NCBI RefSeq assembly: GCF_018069875.1
Contig: NZ_JAGQDF010000001.1
Span: 496,001 to 560,000, forward strand
Direction: 5' to 3'
Length of the DNA stretch: 64,000 bases
DNA from: Ideonella alba
Lineage (GTDB): Bacteria > Pseudomonadota > Gammaproteobacteria > Burkholderiales > Burkholderiaceae_C
The notes under the pieces: generated by a model
Seen by the model: the letters and a program-made list of their open reading frames with translations, nothing else
What the model was told of the DNA's origin: nothing
Database searches by the model: none
In this document: positions 47,335 to 57,984 of the stretch, piece by piece
Numbering within the stretch: position 1 is the first letter of the stretch
How the letters are laid out: every line of letters starts with the position of its first letter
Position numbers and translations under genes: made by a program

Positions 47335-49370
47335 TGCTGGACCTGCATACGCTCGACGACTTCTCGTTGCTGCGCGAAACGGTGGACCTAGAGTGCAAGC
47401 TCGCTCAGGGTGCATCGGGCGACGGCGAGGTGCCGAAGGACTTCTGGCCCACCTACTCAGCCATGGCCAACACGCAGGGTGGGGTGGTGTTGCTGGGGGT
47501 GCGAGAACACCAGGGGCAATTCAGTGCGTTGGGCCTTCGCAACCCGTCCAAGGTTCGGGCGGAACTGTTCAACAACCTCAACAACTCGGCCAAGGTCAGC
47601 GCCAACCTCCTGGATGACAGCCACGTGCGCGAGCACCTCGTAGATGGTCGAGTCATCTTGGCTGTACATGTGCCTGCGGCTGGACGAAAGCAGCGGCCGG
47701 TGTTTCTGCATGGCCAGCCCCTCACGCAGACCTACCGGCGTCTGAACGACGGCGACCGTTTTGTGGACGAGGAATCGGTCAAGCGCATGCTGGCCGAGCA
47801 AGTGGAAGACGAGCGGGATGCTCGCGTCATGGCCGGATTCGGGCTGGATGACTTCGATGCGGAGAGCCTTCGCATCTATCGCCAGATGCTCAAGGACGAG
47901 CGCCCAGGGCACCCCTACCTAGAGCAAGGCGACCAGGACTTTCTGACCAGCTTGCGTGCATGGCGGCGGGACCGGCAATCCGGTGCCAGCGGGCCGACGC
48001 TGGCGGGTTTGCTGATGTTCGGTACATGGGCCGCCATCCAGGAGGCCTGCCCCCACTACTTCCTCGACTACCAGGAGCGCCCGGAGGCCAAGACCGAGCG
48101 CCGGTGGGTGGACCGCCTGGTGCCCGATGGCAGTTGGAGCGGCAACCTGTTTGAGTTCTACCGGCGCGTCTATCGCAAGCTGGTGGCCGACTTGAAGGTG
48201 CCTTTCGCCGTCAAGGATGGGCAGCGGCAGGATGACACGCCGGTGCACCAGGCCCTGCGCGAAGCCCTGGTGAACACTCTCGTTCATGCCGACTACACGG
48301 GTCGGCTGTCAGTGCTGGTCGTCAAGCGGCCGGACATGTTCGGCTTCCGTAATCCCGGTCGGCTGCGTCTGCCGATCGACCAGGTCATCCGCGGTGGCGA
48401 GAGCGACTGCCGCAACCGCATCCTTCACCAGATGTTCCTGCTGATCGGGCTTGGGGAACGGGGCGGGTCGGGCATGCCGAAGATCTACAGCGGCTGGACC
48501 AGTCAGCACTGGCGGCAGCCTCTGCTGAGGGAGAAAGACGAACCGGAGCAGACCCTGCTGGAGTTGCACATGCTCGACCTGCTGCCGGAGGCGGTGGTCG
48601 CTCAATTGCGCGCCTCCCTGGGGGAGCGGTTCGACGGCGCCAGCGCGCTGGAGCGCATGATCCTGGCGACAGCAGCCATCGAGGGTGTGGTGAACCATCC
48701 GCGCATGGCTGCCATCTGCGGAGAGCATCCACACGACCTGAGCTTGGCCTTGGCGCGTCTGGAGCGGGACGGGCTGCTGAAGTCGCAAGGTCAGTACCGT
48801 TCCAAGGTCTACCACCTGCCCGGCGCCGCGCCGATTTCACCGGAGCAGGTGTTTACCCTTGAGGCGGGCTCCGTATCTATCGACGTCAGCTCCGGAGGTA
48901 GCGATCCCAGCTCCGTACATAGCGGCGCGAGCTCCGGACATAAGGATGGTCGCTCCGGATCTTTGGAGGCTGCTGTGGACGGCACGGTGGGCCTCTCTGA
49001 CACGAATTCGCGTAGAGACGGGGATGGCTGCCTGGTGTCGCCCCATCTGGACGCGCCGATCGTCGATGACCTCTCGGCATTGTCACGGGGTTTTCGCGAC
49101 GAACTGGAAGCCCGTGCCAGTTTGCCTCGGCAAAAGAAGCGGCTGAGGGATCCGGTAGCCATGGGGCAGGTCATCCTGGCGGTGTGCCAGGGCCGCTACG
49201 TCCGCCTCAACGTCCTGGCCGAACTTTTGAATCGCCATCCAGATTACCTCCGGCGAAACCATCTGGACGAACTCGTCAAGACACAGCGCATTCGGCGGGC
49301 CTTCCCAGCCACGCCAACCCATGAGATGCAGTCTTACCGAACAGAAGAGCCGGGTCAGGCTGAACCTTAG
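47334..49370 (+). CDS. AlbA_2/Schlafen-like ATP-binding protein in the hsd locus
   Basis: A 678-residue protein of the AlbA_2 (divergent AAA_4, Schlafen-like) family, often found in type I R-M and other defence loci. The AlbA_2 domain at about 10-140 has VDLECKLAQG, SAMANTQGGVVLLGV and later SQPLTQTYRR-like blocks; an HATPase_c_4-like module follows with HQALREALVNTLVHADYTG, and winged-HTH segments end the protein. Residues 511-545 are five degenerate 7-residue repeats rich in Ser and Gly. It starts one base inside the hsdS stop, so it is translationally coupled to the specificity subunit. A regulatory or anti-phage role is plausible but unproven. Confidence 0.85.
   Translation: MLDLHTLDDFSLLRETVDLECKLAQGASGDGEVPKDFWPTYSAMANTQGGVVLLGVREHQGQFSALGLRNPSKVRAELFNNLNNSAKVSANLLDDSHVREHLVDGRVILAVHVPAAGRKQRPVFLHGQPLTQTYRRLNDGDRFVDEESVKRMLAEQVEDERDARVMAGFGLDDFDAESLRIYRQMLKDERPGHPYLEQGDQDFLTSLRAWRRDRQSGASGPTLAGLLMFGTWAAIQEACPHYFLDYQERPEAKTERRWVDRLVPDGSWSGNLFEFYRRVYRKLVADLKVPFAVKDGQRQDDTPVHQALREALVNTLVHADYTGRLSVLVVKRPDMFGFRNPGRLRLPIDQVIRGGESDCRNRILHQMFLLIGLGERGGSGMPKIYSGWTSQHWRQPLLREKDEPEQTLLELHMLDLLPEAVVAQLRASLGERFDGASALERMILATAAIEGVVNHPRMAAICGEHPHDLSLALARLERDGLLKSQGQYRSKVYHLPGAAPISPEQVFTLEAGSVSIDVSSGGSDPSSVHSGASSGHKDGRSGSLEAAVDGTVGLSDTNSRRDGDGCLVSPHLDAPIVDDLSALSRGFRDELEARASLPRQKKRLRDPVAMGQVILAVCQGRYVRLNVLAELLNRHPDYLRRNHLDELVKTQRIRRAFPATPTHEMQSYRTEEPGQAEP
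48864..48968 (+). repeat. Five tandem 21-bp repeats within the AlbA_2 gene
   Basis: Units start at 48864, 48885, 48906, 48927 and 48948; each contains CTCCG followed by GA or TA. In frame they read AGSVSID, VSSGGSD, PSSVHSG, ASSGHKD and GRSGSLE. Because the unit is a multiple of three, copy changes would alter linker length without a frameshift. It separates the ATPase-like part from the C-terminal winged helix. Confidence 0.75.
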
Positions 49371-49517
49371 GCAGGTAATGGAGCCTACCTAGCAGACCAC
49401 TTAGCAGTCCTGCCTGGCGCCTACCTTCTTCCTGAAATCTCTTTGAAATCAAAGGCTTGGCGCTTAGCTTGTTAAGCGCACTTGCTAAGTGCCCAGGACG
49501 CCTGCAGACCAGTAAGC

Positions 49518-49545
49518 GAAAAGCCCCGGCGAACCCACCGAGGCT
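49518..49545 (-). terminator. Hairpin with a T-run on the minus strand
   Basis: AGCCCCGG (49522-49529) pairs with CCGAGGCT (49538-49545) with one mismatch around an 8-nt loop. Read on the minus strand the stem is followed by TTTT, as in an intrinsic terminator. No minus-strand gene lies to its right, so it may shield the AlbA_2 gene from antisense transcription or be a remnant. Confidence 0.35.
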
Positions 49546-49634
49546 GTAGCGCCAACCAGGAACCCCCGATCCACTTGGCCCGAGAGTGTACAGGTGCTGG
49601 CACCGCGGGCTTCCGCAAGTCAGCTTTCGCAGTC

Positions 49635-49663
49635 TTCCCATAAATTAAAGAACGCTTTACTAT
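49635..49663 (+). promoter_or_regulatory. Putative fic-hsdR promoter with an embedded dyad
   Basis: TTCCCA (49635-49640), a 17-bp AT-rich spacer and TACTAT (49658-49663) form a plausible promoter ending 33 bp before the fic ATG. The dyad TAAAG-N4-CTTTA (49646-49659) lies between and overlaps the -10, where a repressor would block RNA polymerase. A separate promoter would let fic and hsdR be expressed apart from hsdMS. Confidence 0.5.
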
Positions 49664-49695
49664 GACTGCCGGCTGCTCAAGCCAGCTTTCATACG

Positions 49696-50877
49696 ATGCG
49701 CACCACCGGCACCACCATCACCACCACCACGCTGGGCGAGGCGGTGCAGGCCTTCGTGCCCCATGCGCTGCCGCCCACCGATCCGCCACTGGCGCCGGAG
49801 AGCTACACCGCCGCCAACCACCGCGCCGAGATGGCCTTGGCCCGCCTGGCGGGCGTGGCCGGCCTGGTGCCCTCGGTCGACTGGCTGCTATACAGTGCCA
49901 TCCGCAAGGAGGCGCTGCTCACCTCGCAGATCGAGGGCACCCAGGCCACGCTGACCGATTTGTTCGACGACGAGGCTGGCCAGGTGCTGGCCAACACGGC
50001 CGATGTCGAGGAGGTGACCAACTACCTGCGCGCCTTCCGGCTGGTGCGCGACAACCTGCGCAGCCAGTCCGGCCTGCCGATCTCGGTGCGGCTGCTGTGC
50101 GATGCCCACCGGCTGCTCCTGGACGGCGCACGCGGCGCCGGCAAGCAGCCGGGCGAGCTGCGGCGCTCACAGAACTGGATTGGCGGCTCGCGGCCGGGCC
50201 GTGCCACCTTCGTGCCGCCACCGCCTGACCGGGTGCCTGCACTGCTGGCCGACCTGGAGCGCTTCATCCATGACCCGGCGCCTGCGCCGACGCCGCTGCC
50301 GCCGCTGGTGCGGGTGGCCATGGTGCATGTGCAGTTCGAGACCATCCACCCCTTCCTGGACGGCAACGGGCGCATCGGCCGGCTGCTGATTGCCGCCATG
50401 CTGGAGCAGTGGGGCCTGCTGCCCGAGCCGCTGGTCTACCTGAGCGGCTACCTCAAGCAGCACCAGGCGGAGTACTACCGGCGGCTGTCGGCCGTTCGCA
50501 GTACCGACAAGGAAGGGGGTGACTGGGAAGGGTGGGTTGCTTTCTTCCTTGATGGCGTGGAGGCCGCGGCCACCGACGCCGAGCGCGGCATCGTCGCGAT
50601 GGCCAGCCTGATCAACGCCGACCGCAAACGCCTGTTGGCCGCGCCCCGCGTGGGCGCCGTGGCGCTGCGCCTGTTCGAGCTGCTGCCGCTGATGCCGCGC
50701 TTCACCATCGAACAGGTGCGCCAGAAGCTGGACACGACCTTTCCCACCGCCACGGCCGCGGTGAAGCTGCTGCACGACTTGGGGATACTCACTGAGCTGA
50801 CGGGTCAGAAGAAGAACCGCCTGTTCAGCTACGCTGCTTACGTCGAACTGCTCAGCGAAGGGACCTGGCGCCCATGA
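49696..50877 (+). CDS. Fic-domain AMPylase-like protein
   Basis: A 393-residue Fic family protein. The catalytic motif [12 protein letters not shown] has His218 and is canonical for transfer of AMP to hydroxyl groups of target proteins. An inhibitory-helix motif TSQIEG (Thr76-Gly81, pattern [S/T]xxxE[G/N]) precedes the Fic core, marking class II auto-inhibition. The C terminus has a winged-HTH-like segment ([18 protein letters not shown]). The N terminus is threonine-rich ([13 protein letters not shown]), encoded by ACC repeats. The stop overlaps the hsdR start by 4 bp (ATGA). The target is unknown. Confidence 0.93.
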   Translation: MRTTGTTITTTTLGEAVQAFVPHALPPTDPPLAPESYTAANHRAEMALARLAGVAGLVPSVDWLLYSAIRKEALLTSQIEGTQATLTDLFDDEAGQVLANTADVEEVTNYLRAFRLVRDNLRSQSGLPISVRLLCDAHRLLLDGARGAGKQPGELRRSQNWIGGSRPGRATFVPPPPDRVPALLADLERFIHDPAPAPTPLPPLVRVAMVHVQFETIHPFLDGNGRIGRLLIAAMLEQWGLLPEPLVYLSGYLKQHQAEYYRRLSAVRSTDKEGGDWEGWVAFFLDGVEAAATDAERGIVAMASLINADRKRLLAAPRVGAVALRLFELLPLMPRFTIEQVRQKLDTTFPTATAAVKLLHDLGILTELTGQKKNRLFSYAAYVELLSEGTWRP

Positions 50878-53800
50878 CGGAGGACCAGCTCGAACAGGAG
50901 TGCCTGGCATGGCTGGCCGACGTGGGCTGGCAGCACCGCCATGGGCCGGACATCGCGCCCGATGGCGACACGCCCGAGCGCGACAACTACCGCCAGGTGA
51001 TTCTGCTGGGGCGCTTGCGCTCCGCGGTGGCCGCGCTGAACCCGACCGTGCCCGCAGCGGCCCGTGAGGACGCCATCAGCCAGGTGCTGGACCTGGGCAC
51101 GCCGGTGCTGCTGGCCGCCAACCGCCACTTCCACCGGCTGCTGGTGGGCGGCGTGCCGGTGCAATACCAGCAGGACGGTGAGACGCGCGGCGACTTTGTG
51201 CGCCTGGTGGATTGGGCCAACCCGCCGCGCAACGAGTGGCTGGCCGTCAACCAGTTTTCGGTGACCGGGCCGCACCACACGCGCCGGCCCGACATCGTGC
51301 TCTTCGTCAACGGCCTGCCGCTGGTGCTGATCGAGCTGAAGAACCCGGCGGACCTGAACGCCGACGTGTGGAAGGCTTTCCACCAGATCCAGACCTACAA
51401 GGCGCAGATCCCGGACATCTTCCAGACCAACGAGGTGCTGGTGGTGTCCGATGGCAGCGAGGCGCTGCTGGGCTCGCTCTCGGCCGACAGCGAGCGATAC
51501 ATGGCCTGGCGAACGATCGATGGCGTCACCCTCGATCCGCTGGGCAAGTTCCATGAGCTGCAGACACTGGTGCGCGGCGTGCTGGCGCCGGCCTACCTGC
51601 TCGACTATCTGCGCTACTTCGTGCTCTTCGAAGACGATGGCCAACTCGTCAAGAAGATCGCCGGCTACCACCAGTTCCATGCGGTGCGGGCTGCCATTGC
51701 GCAGGTGGTGATGGCCTCGCGTCCGGGCAGTGACGCGCGGCTGCGCGGCAAGGGCGGCGTGGTCTGGCACACCCAGGGCAGCGGCAAGAGCATCACGATG
51801 ACCTGCTTCGCTGCGCGCGTGATGCAGGAGCCGGCGATGGAGAACCCGACCATCGTCGTCATCACCGACCGCAACGACCTGGACGGGCAACTCTTCGGTG
51901 TCTTCAGCCTGGCGCAGGACCTGCTGCGCGAGCAGCCGGTGCAGGCCAACACGCGGCAGGAGCTGCGCGCACTGCTGGGCAACCGCCCGAGCGGCGGCAT
52001 CGTGTTCGCCACCATCCAGAAGTTCATGCCGGGCGAAGACGAGGACACGTTCCCGCTGCTCTCCAACCGCCACAACATCGTCGTGATGGCCGACGAGGCG
52101 CACCGAACGCAGTACGGCTTTGAGGCGAAGCTGAAGACGCCGAAGTCGGCGCCCAAGGCACCGAGCGCGCTGACCACCGGCGATGGCGAGCCACCCGAGC
52201 ACCGGGCCGAGTTCGCGCCGAGCGCGAAGTACCAGGTGGGCTATGCGCAGCACCTGCGCGACGCGCTGCCCAACGCCACCTTCGTCGCCTTCACCGGCAC
52301 GCCGGTGTCGGGCGAGGACCGCGACACGCGCGCGGTGTTCGGCGACTACATCAGCGTCTACGACATGCAGCAGGCCAAGGAAGATGGCGCCACCGTGGCC
52401 ATCTACTACGAGAGCCGGCTGGCCAAGCTGGGCCTCAAGGCCGACGAGATGGCCACCATCGACGACGAGGTGGACGAACTGGCCGAGGACGAGGAAGAAA
52501 GCCAGCAGGCCAGGCTCAAGAGCCGCTGGGCGGCGCTGGAGAAGGTGGTGGGCGCCGCGCCGCGCATCGCCCAGGTAGCGGCCGACCTGGTGGCGCACTT
52601 CGAGGAGCGCAACAAGGCCAATCCTTTGGGAACATCCGCCGGCAAGGCCATGGTGGTGGCCATGAGCCGCGAGATCTGCGTGCACCTCTACGACGAGATC
52701 ACCCGGCTGCGGCCCGACTGGCACAGCCCCGACCCCGAGCAAGGCGCCATCAAGATCGTGATGACCGGCTCAGCCAGCGACAAGGCGCTGCTGCGGCCCC
52801 ACATCTACAGCGCTCAGGTGAAGAAGCGGCTGGAAAAGCGCTTCAAGAACCCGACCGACCCGCTGCGCCTGGTGATCGTGCGCGACATGTGGCTCACCGG
52901 GTTTGATGCACCCTGCGTGCACACGCTCTACGTCGACAAGCCGATGAAGGGCCACAACCTGATGCAGGCCATCGCGCGCGTGAACCGCGTGTTCAAGGAC
53001 AAGCAGGGCGGCCTGGTGGTGGACTACATCGGCATCGCCAACGAGCTGAAGTCGGCGCTCAAGGAATACACCGCAGCGCAGGGCCGCGGCCGGCCGACGG
53101 TGGACGCGCACGAGGCCTACAGCGTGCTGGCCGAGAAGCTGGACGCGCTGCGCGGCATGCTGGCCGGTACAAACGGTCATGGGTTCGACTACAGCGACTT
53201 CCTCACCGGCGGCCACAAGACCTTGGCGGGAGCGGCGAACTACGTCTTGGGCCTGAAGGACGGCAAGAAGCGCTTCGCCGACCTGGCGCTGGCGATGAGC
53301 AAGGCCTTCACGCTGTGCTGCACGCTGGATGAGGCCAAGGCCGTGCGCGAGGAGGTTGCCTTCTTCCAGGCCGTGAAGGTGATCCTGACCAAGCGCGAGA
53401 TCAGCGCCAAGAAGAAGTCGGACGAGGAGCGCGAACTGGCGATCCGGCAGATCATCAGCTCGGCCGTGGTGTCCGAGGAAGTGGTCGACATCTTCGACGC
53501 CGTGGGCCTGGACAAACCCAACATCGGCATCCTGGACGACGCCTTCCTGGCCGAGGTACGCAACCTGCCCGAGCGCAATCTGGCCGTGGAGTTGCTGGAG
53601 CGCCTGCTCGAAGGCGAAATCAAGTCACGCTTTGCCAGCAACGTGGTGCAGAGCCGCAAGTTTTCCGACATGCTGGCCAACGTGGTGCAGCGCTACCAGA
53701 ACCGATCCATCGAGGCCGCGCAGGTGATGGAAGAGCTGGTGGAGATGGCCAAGAAGTTCCGCGAGGCCGCATGCCGCGGCGAGCAACTGGGCCTGAACGA

Positions 53801-54074
53801 GGACGAGGTGCGCTTCTACGATGCGCTGGCCAATAACGAATCGGCGGTGCGCGAGCTGACCGACGAGACGCTGAAGAAGATCGCCCACGAACTGGCCGAG
53901 AGCCTGCGCAAGAACCTGACCGTCGACTGGTCGGCCCGCGAAAGCGTGCAGGCCAAGCTGCGGCTGATGGTCAAGCGCATTCTGCGCAAGTACAAGTACC
54001 CGCCGGACCAGCAGGAGGCGGCGGTGGAGTTAGTGTTGCAGCAGGCGAAGGCGCTGGGGGAGGCGTGGTCCTGA
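50874..54074 (+). CDS. hsdR: Type I restriction endonuclease subunit HsdR
   Basis: A 1066-residue motor and nuclease subunit that translocates and cuts unmethylated DNA. The N-terminal nuclease shows the PD-(D/E)xK pattern with Asp140 (RPDIVLF) and Glu154-Leu-Lys156 (LIELKNP). The SF2 helicase domain has Walker A HTQGSGKS with Lys305, DEAH at 407-410, AFTGTP, and [16 protein letters not shown], followed by QAIARVNR. The C-terminal helical region contacts the core complex. It begins inside the fic stop codon, so the restriction subunit is coupled to Fic rather than to hsdMS. Confidence 0.97.
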   Translation: MTEDQLEQECLAWLADVGWQHRHGPDIAPDGDTPERDNYRQVILLGRLRSAVAALNPTVPAAAREDAISQVLDLGTPVLLAANRHFHRLLVGGVPVQYQQDGETRGDFVRLVDWANPPRNEWLAVNQFSVTGPHHTRRPDIVLFVNGLPLVLIELKNPADLNADVWKAFHQIQTYKAQIPDIFQTNEVLVVSDGSEALLGSLSADSERYMAWRTIDGVTLDPLGKFHELQTLVRGVLAPAYLLDYLRYFVLFEDDGQLVKKIAGYHQFHAVRAAIAQVVMASRPGSDARLRGKGGVVWHTQGSGKSITMTCFAARVMQEPAMENPTIVVITDRNDLDGQLFGVFSLAQDLLREQPVQANTRQELRALLGNRPSGGIVFATIQKFMPGEDEDTFPLLSNRHNIVVMADEAHRTQYGFEAKLKTPKSAPKAPSALTTGDGEPPEHRAEFAPSAKYQVGYAQHLRDALPNATFVAFTGTPVSGEDRDTRAVFGDYISVYDMQQAKEDGATVAIYYESRLAKLGLKADEMATIDDEVDELAEDEEESQQARLKSRWAALEKVVGAAPRIAQVAADLVAHFEERNKANPLGTSAGKAMVVAMSREICVHLYDEITRLRPDWHSPDPEQGAIKIVMTGSASDKALLRPHIYSAQVKKRLEKRFKNPTDPLRLVIVRDMWLTGFDAPCVHTLYVDKPMKGHNLMQAIARVNRVFKDKQGGLVVDYIGIANELKSALKEYTAAQGRGRPTVDAHEAYSVLAEKLDALRGMLAGTNGHGFDYSDFLTGGHKTLAGAANYVLGLKDGKKRFADLALAMSKAFTLCCTLDEAKAVREEVAFFQAVKVILTKREISAKKKSDEERELAIRQIISSAVVSEEVVDIFDAVGLDKPNIGILDDAFLAEVRNLPERNLAVELLERLLEGEIKSRFASNVVQSRKFSDMLANVVQRYQNRSIEAAQVMEELVEMAKKFREAACRGEQLGLNEDEVRFYDALANNESAVRELTDETLKKIAHELAESLRKNLTVDWSARESVQAKLRLMVKRILRKYKYPPDQQEAAVELVLQQAKALGEAWS

Positions 54075-54696
54075 TAGGGGCGCGTACGCGGCGGCCGGCC
54101 AGTACGCGATAAACGCCGACTGGCTTGGGCCTTGGAAAAACGTGCTGTGCTGAGGTTCGCGCGTGGGGTGCTCACACCGAAAAAGCGGCTACAGATTTTG
54201 CGCGTTATCTGTAGCCTATCCCAGCCGATGCAGGTACTGCTCGTTAACATCTTGGGGCCTGGCATTCACGGTGTCTTCGGCGCCCCGACGACCATCGCGC
54301 CCCGCTCTCCATCCCCGAGGCCCGCGGCTCATTGGTGCTGCTAGCTTCTTCAACTCTGGTCTTGCCGTAGATGATCTCGATCACCATGGCCCGGACTTCT
54401 TAGTTGGCGAAGCACCCGCCGGTGCGACACATGGCCGACCCGCCACTGAAGGGCATGGTTAGCCAAGCTTGCCTTCTTGGTCCTATGCCTTGCCGGCCGT
54501 TGATCCCGACCCACGGGCTCCTTGTGCACTGCGCCCTATGCCTGGGTAGGTTCGTTGCGACCAACGCCAAAGAAGTGGGGGGAATTCCGTGGGACATGCT
54601 CGATACCAATCTGCGCCAGAGGGTACCCTTCGTCATCTACTCGTCCCAACGCCGAGGTCTAGCCATCGCGCCTCACTACTGCGATGGTTCCTCGTC
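54075..54696. other. Gene-free region between hsdR and the hybrid kinase
   Basis: No convincing gene in 622 bp. Just after the hsdR stop, CGCGTAC (54081-54087) and GTACGCG (54102-54108) enclose GGCCGGCC and may end hsdR transcription. The rest is noticeably less GC-rich than flanking core DNA, and short frames in it resemble no known protein; a decayed gene is possible. Confidence 0.4.
54081..54108 (+). terminator. Inverted repeat after hsdR
   Basis: A 7-bp perfect stem (CGCGTAC/GTACGCG) starts 6 bp after the hsdR stop, with a 14-nt GC-rich interior that can extend the pairing. No T-run follows, so termination is only a possibility. Confidence 0.4.
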
Positions 54697-57429
54697 ATGT
54701 CCCTGAATTGGTTCACTTGTCTCATGACCCTATCGCCGCCTCTGTTGGCTCTGGCGCTGACGCTAGGCATGTGTGGACTGTTCAACGGTCAGGCGCACGC
54801 TGCGGATCGCGTCGTTTCGGTGGGCCTCTATGAGAACGCTCCGAAGATCTACACCGACTCTGACGGACATCCGCGAGGCCTCTTCGTCGAACTGCTGGAT
54901 GCCGCAGCCGAGGCCGAGGGATGGACGTTGCGCTATGAGCCTTGTGAATGGGCGGATTGCATCCAGCGCGTGTCGCAAGGACGTCTGGACTTGATGCCCG
55001 ATGTGGCGTTCTCGGATGAGCGAGCTCAGAAGCTCGACTTCAATGCAGTTTCGGTAGCCAGCAGTTGGTCACAGGTCTACACCCATCCCAACTTGCGGAT
55101 CGCCAAGCTGGCCGATTTGGCGGGCATGCGGGTGGCGCTGCTGCAGGGTGGCATCCAGCAGTCATTTTTCACCCAGTTGATGGCCGGCATGCAACTGGAT
55201 TTCCAGGCCCTGCCTGTGGCCTCTCTGGACCAGGGCTATGCGTCCGTAGTGTCCGGAGCAGCCGACGCAGTGGTCACCAATAGCTTCTTCGCGGCCAGAA
55301 ATGGCGGAAAGTACCGCCTCAGGGAGACCCCGATCGTCTTTCTGCCGAGCAACCTCTACGTCGCATCCGCAAAGGGCAGGCATGCTGACTTACTGGCGCG
55401 CATAGACGCGCACCTGGAGGCCTGGCGACAGCAGCCAGACTCGGTGTACTTCGAGGCGCTGCACCACGCGATGATGCCGTCGCCGCCAGCCGTGATCCCG
55501 CGGTGGGTAACGCTGCTATTGATGGCGTTGGGCACGGTCCTTGTAGCACTGCTAGCCGCCAGTCTTTGGCTTAAGCGGCAGGTCGCCTTGCGGACCCAGG
55601 ACCTGCGCGCGACTGCCGAGGCACTTGAGGCCGAGCGGACCAACCTCGAAGCTCAAGTCCAAGCGCGTACGGCCGAGTTGCGAATGGCCAAAGAGGGGGC
55701 GGAGCGCTCGACTCGCGTCAAGAGTGAATTTCTGGCGAACATGAGCCACGAAATCCGCACACCGATGAATGGCGTGCTTGGGATGCTGTACTTGGCACTC
55801 CAGGATGAGTTGTCGGCGGCGGTGCGAGATCGTCTGCTGAAGGCCCAGGGTGCAGCCGAGGCCTTACTCGGTGTCGTCAACGACATTCTGGACAGCTCCC
55901 GCATCGAAGCTGGCAGGCTTGAACTGGAGAATGTGGCGTTCGAACTGCCCAGTGTGCTGCGGCGCGTCAGCGATTCGCTGAGCTTCGAGGCCGAGAGCAA
56001 GGGGGTGGAGTTCTTCGTTCGGCTGGATCCGAACATACCAACACGATTGGTAGGGGACCCGCTGCGGCTAGGGCAGATTCTGTTGAACCTGTGCGGCAAT
56101 GCAATCAAGTTCACGGAACGTGGAGAGGTAGAGCTGGCCTTGCGAAGCGTCGACTTAACGGATGTGGACTTGGCCATTGAGGTTCGGGTGCGCGATACAG
56201 GCATCGGCATGGACGTACAGACACAAGAGCGTCTGTTCGAGAACTTCAGTCAGGCTGATCAAAGCACGACTCGACGCTATGGAGGCACCGGACTAGGCCT
56301 GGCTATCTCGAGAAGCTTGGCCACTCTGATGGGTGGACGGCTATGGGTTGCGGAGTCCAGCCCTGGACTTGGCACCACAATGTGCTTCGCGGTCCGCCTG
56401 GGCATCGCTCGAGATGCCGAAGTGTCGCGTGGAACTCGCGACAGGGAGGGTAGCCAGTTGCTCCAGGGTGCGCGGGTCCTTGTTGTCGACGACAACGCGT
56501 CCACGCTGCAGATCCTGGCGGAAATGCTTCGCCAGTTCAGCATGCAGGTCCACACAGCTGCCGATGGGCTCGCAGCGCTAAAGGCTCTGCGTGAGGAAGC
56601 GGCGCGCCCCTTTGACCTGATGTTGGTCGATTGGCGCATGCCTGTCATGGATGGCCATGAGTTGGTGAGGCAGATGGAGGCCGACAACTCCCTGGTGTAT
56701 CGGCCAAAGGTACTGATGTTGACCGGCGATGGGGGCGCCGAGTCGCAAGTACTGGCGCGCCAGCTCGGTTTGGACGGGCTCTTGCTCAAGCCGGTGTCCC
56801 CGATGGACCTACTCGATGCGGTGATTCAGACGCTGGGTACTCGCAAGCTTGAACAGCCGACGCAACCTGCGACCACCATGGCTGCTGACAAGATTCGTTT
56901 GGGACGGATCGCCGGTGCAAGAATTCTTCTAGTCGACGACAACGACACCAACCGTGAGTTCGCGCTGGAGTTGTTGCAGCGGGAGGACGCAGTCGTGACC
57001 TGCGCGGTCAACGGCGAGCAGGCTGTCGAGCGCGTGCTGGCGCATTCTTTCGATGCGGTTCTGATGGACCTGCAGATGCCAGTGATGGATGGACTGGAGG
57101 CCGCGCGCAGAATCCGCAGCCTAGCCAGTAGCCCCGGCTGTGGGTCACTAGCGCGGCTGCCTATTGTGGCTATGACTGCACTTGCAATGGACGAGGACGC
57201 CGAGCGCAGCCGGGCGGCCGGTATGGACGATCACCTAACCAAGCCTATTGACCCCGAGCAGTTGGTCGCCACATTGGCGCGCTTACTTCGTCGACCTTCA
57301 GGCGACACTGCCCAGGTGACGCCAGCTTTACTAGAGCCATGCGACGCTCCGATATTGCCGGCCGACCTTGCCGCCATGACCACAGTGGATGTCAGCGAGG
57401 GGCTTCGGCGCGTTGGGGGGAGCCCCTAG
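54697..57429 (+). CDS. BvgS/EvgS-like hybrid sensor histidine kinase, truncated before Hpt
   Basis: A 910-residue membrane hybrid kinase. A signal peptide ends near AHAAD (about residue 37). A periplasmic SBP_bac_3 sensor follows ([21 protein letters not shown] through about 260), then a membrane helix near 273-295 and a HisKA domain with His351 ([13 protein letters not shown]). An HATPase with LCGNAIKF and [10 protein letters not shown] follows, then two receivers with Asp645 ([11 protein letters not shown]) and Asp791 ([11 protein letters not shown]). The frame stops at TAG 57427-57429 just as an Hpt domain begins. The start at ATG 54697 fits the signal peptide; ATG 54724 is an alternative. 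Confidence 0.9.
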   Translation: MSLNWFTCLMTLSPPLLALALTLGMCGLFNGQAHAADRVVSVGLYENAPKIYTDSDGHPRGLFVELLDAAAEAEGWTLRYEPCEWADCIQRVSQGRLDLMPDVAFSDERAQKLDFNAVSVASSWSQVYTHPNLRIAKLADLAGMRVALLQGGIQQSFFTQLMAGMQLDFQALPVASLDQGYASVVSGAADAVVTNSFFAARNGGKYRLRETPIVFLPSNLYVASAKGRHADLLARIDAHLEAWRQQPDSVYFEALHHAMMPSPPAVIPRWVTLLLMALGTVLVALLAASLWLKRQVALRTQDLRATAEALEAERTNLEAQVQARTAELRMAKEGAERSTRVKSEFLANMSHEIRTPMNGVLGMLYLALQDELSAAVRDRLLKAQGAAEALLGVVNDILDSSRIEAGRLELENVAFELPSVLRRVSDSLSFEAESKGVEFFVRLDPNIPTRLVGDPLRLGQILLNLCGNAIKFTERGEVELALRSVDLTDVDLAIEVRVRDTGIGMDVQTQERLFENFSQADQSTTRRYGGTGLGLAISRSLATLMGGRLWVAESSPGLGTTMCFAVRLGIARDAEVSRGTRDREGSQLLQGARVLVVDDNASTLQILAEMLRQFSMQVHTAADGLAALKALREEAARPFDLMLVDWRMPVMDGHELVRQMEADNSLVYRPKVLMLTGDGGAESQVLARQLGLDGLLLKPVSPMDLLDAVIQTLGTRKLEQPTQPATTMAADKIRLGRIAGARILLVDDNDTNREFALELLQREDAVVTCAVNGEQAVERVLAHSFDAVLMDLQMPVMDGLEAARRIRSLASSPGCGSLARLPIVAMTALAMDEDAERSRAAGMDDHLTKPIDPEQLVATLARLLRRPSGDTAQVTPALLEPCDAPILPADLAAMTTVDVSEGLRRVGGSP

Positions 57430-57702
57430 GTCTACCGCAGGACCTTGCGCCGATTTACGACTGATCACGCGGACGCTATCGGAGCATTGGTGCGCACCCT
57501 CAGAGAGGAGAGCGTGGAGGCCGCTGCACGCAGCAGTCACAAACTCAAGGGAGTCCTTGGAAACCTCGCGGCGCATCCGATGTACGAGCGGATCAGCGAG
57601 ATCGACGACCTTCTGAAATCCAACCAAGCGCCAGATGCACGATGCCTGTAGGAGGTTGGGACTCTGCTCCAGCAGATGGTGGTGGAAATTGACCGATTAG
57701 AT
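57430..57702 (+). pseudogene. Hpt domain of the hybrid kinase, separated by in-frame TAG codons
   Basis: Directly after the kinase stop and in the same frame, the sequence continues VYRRTLRRFTTDHADA, then the Hpt core SSHKLKGVLGNLAA with the phospho-acceptor His (codon at 57538-57540). A second in-frame TAG lies at 57649-57651, after which EVGTLLQQMVVEIDRL reads like the last helix of the domain. Reading through both TAG codons would restore a complete hybrid kinase with Hpt. A third in-frame TAG follows at 57829. Recent decay is the simplest view; amber suppression or sequencing error are alternatives. Confidence 0.75.
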
Positions 57703-57984
57703 TCACCAGCGAAGTCCGGGGGGATGCTTGGTCGAAGTCCCAGAGGTCAGCGCAGTAGCACCTCGCGCAGGTGGTGTGGGCTATTGGACATTTCGTCGTT
57801 ACCGATACCCTATAGATCACATGGTTGTTAGTGGGTACGACAAGGCCGCCTTTGGAACCGGGGGTGGGTACGGTCAAACGCGGGCGGTGCTTCATGACGT
57901 CAATAGGGCGCTCGCTGGGACTCAGCGGCCTCGGGAGCGTCTGACGGTATCACCCTCAACCGTTGCGGCACCTCGCGTCCTAGT
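57703..57984. other. Convergent spacer after the hybrid kinase
   Basis: About 280 bp between the Hpt remnant and the stop of the first chemotaxis receptor. Apart from the third in-frame TAG at 57829 I see no gene, clear terminator or repeat. Confidence 0.4.

Larger units (their letters stand above)
49371..49695. other. Intergenic region before fic, with hairpins
   Basis: No coding frame is convincing. Two adjacent hairpins, GCGCTTA-N6-TAAGCGC (49460-49479) and CACTT-N3-AAGTG (49479-49491), lie amid several CTTAGC/GCTAAG words. A further hairpin at 49522-49545 and a fic promoter near 49635-49663 are listed separately. The gap breaks the otherwise overlapping hsd locus into hsdM-hsdS-AlbA_2 and fic-hsdR units. 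Confidence 0.5.

Noticed and set aside
49662-50228. Frame with a run of histidines near the fic start
   Set aside because: Out-of-frame reading of ACC repeats that encode threonines in fic; no similarity and shadowed by the conserved Fic protein.
54400-54706. Short frames on both strands before the hybrid kinase
   Set aside because: No ribosome sites and no recognisable motifs; a decayed gene cannot be excluded but cannot be supported.
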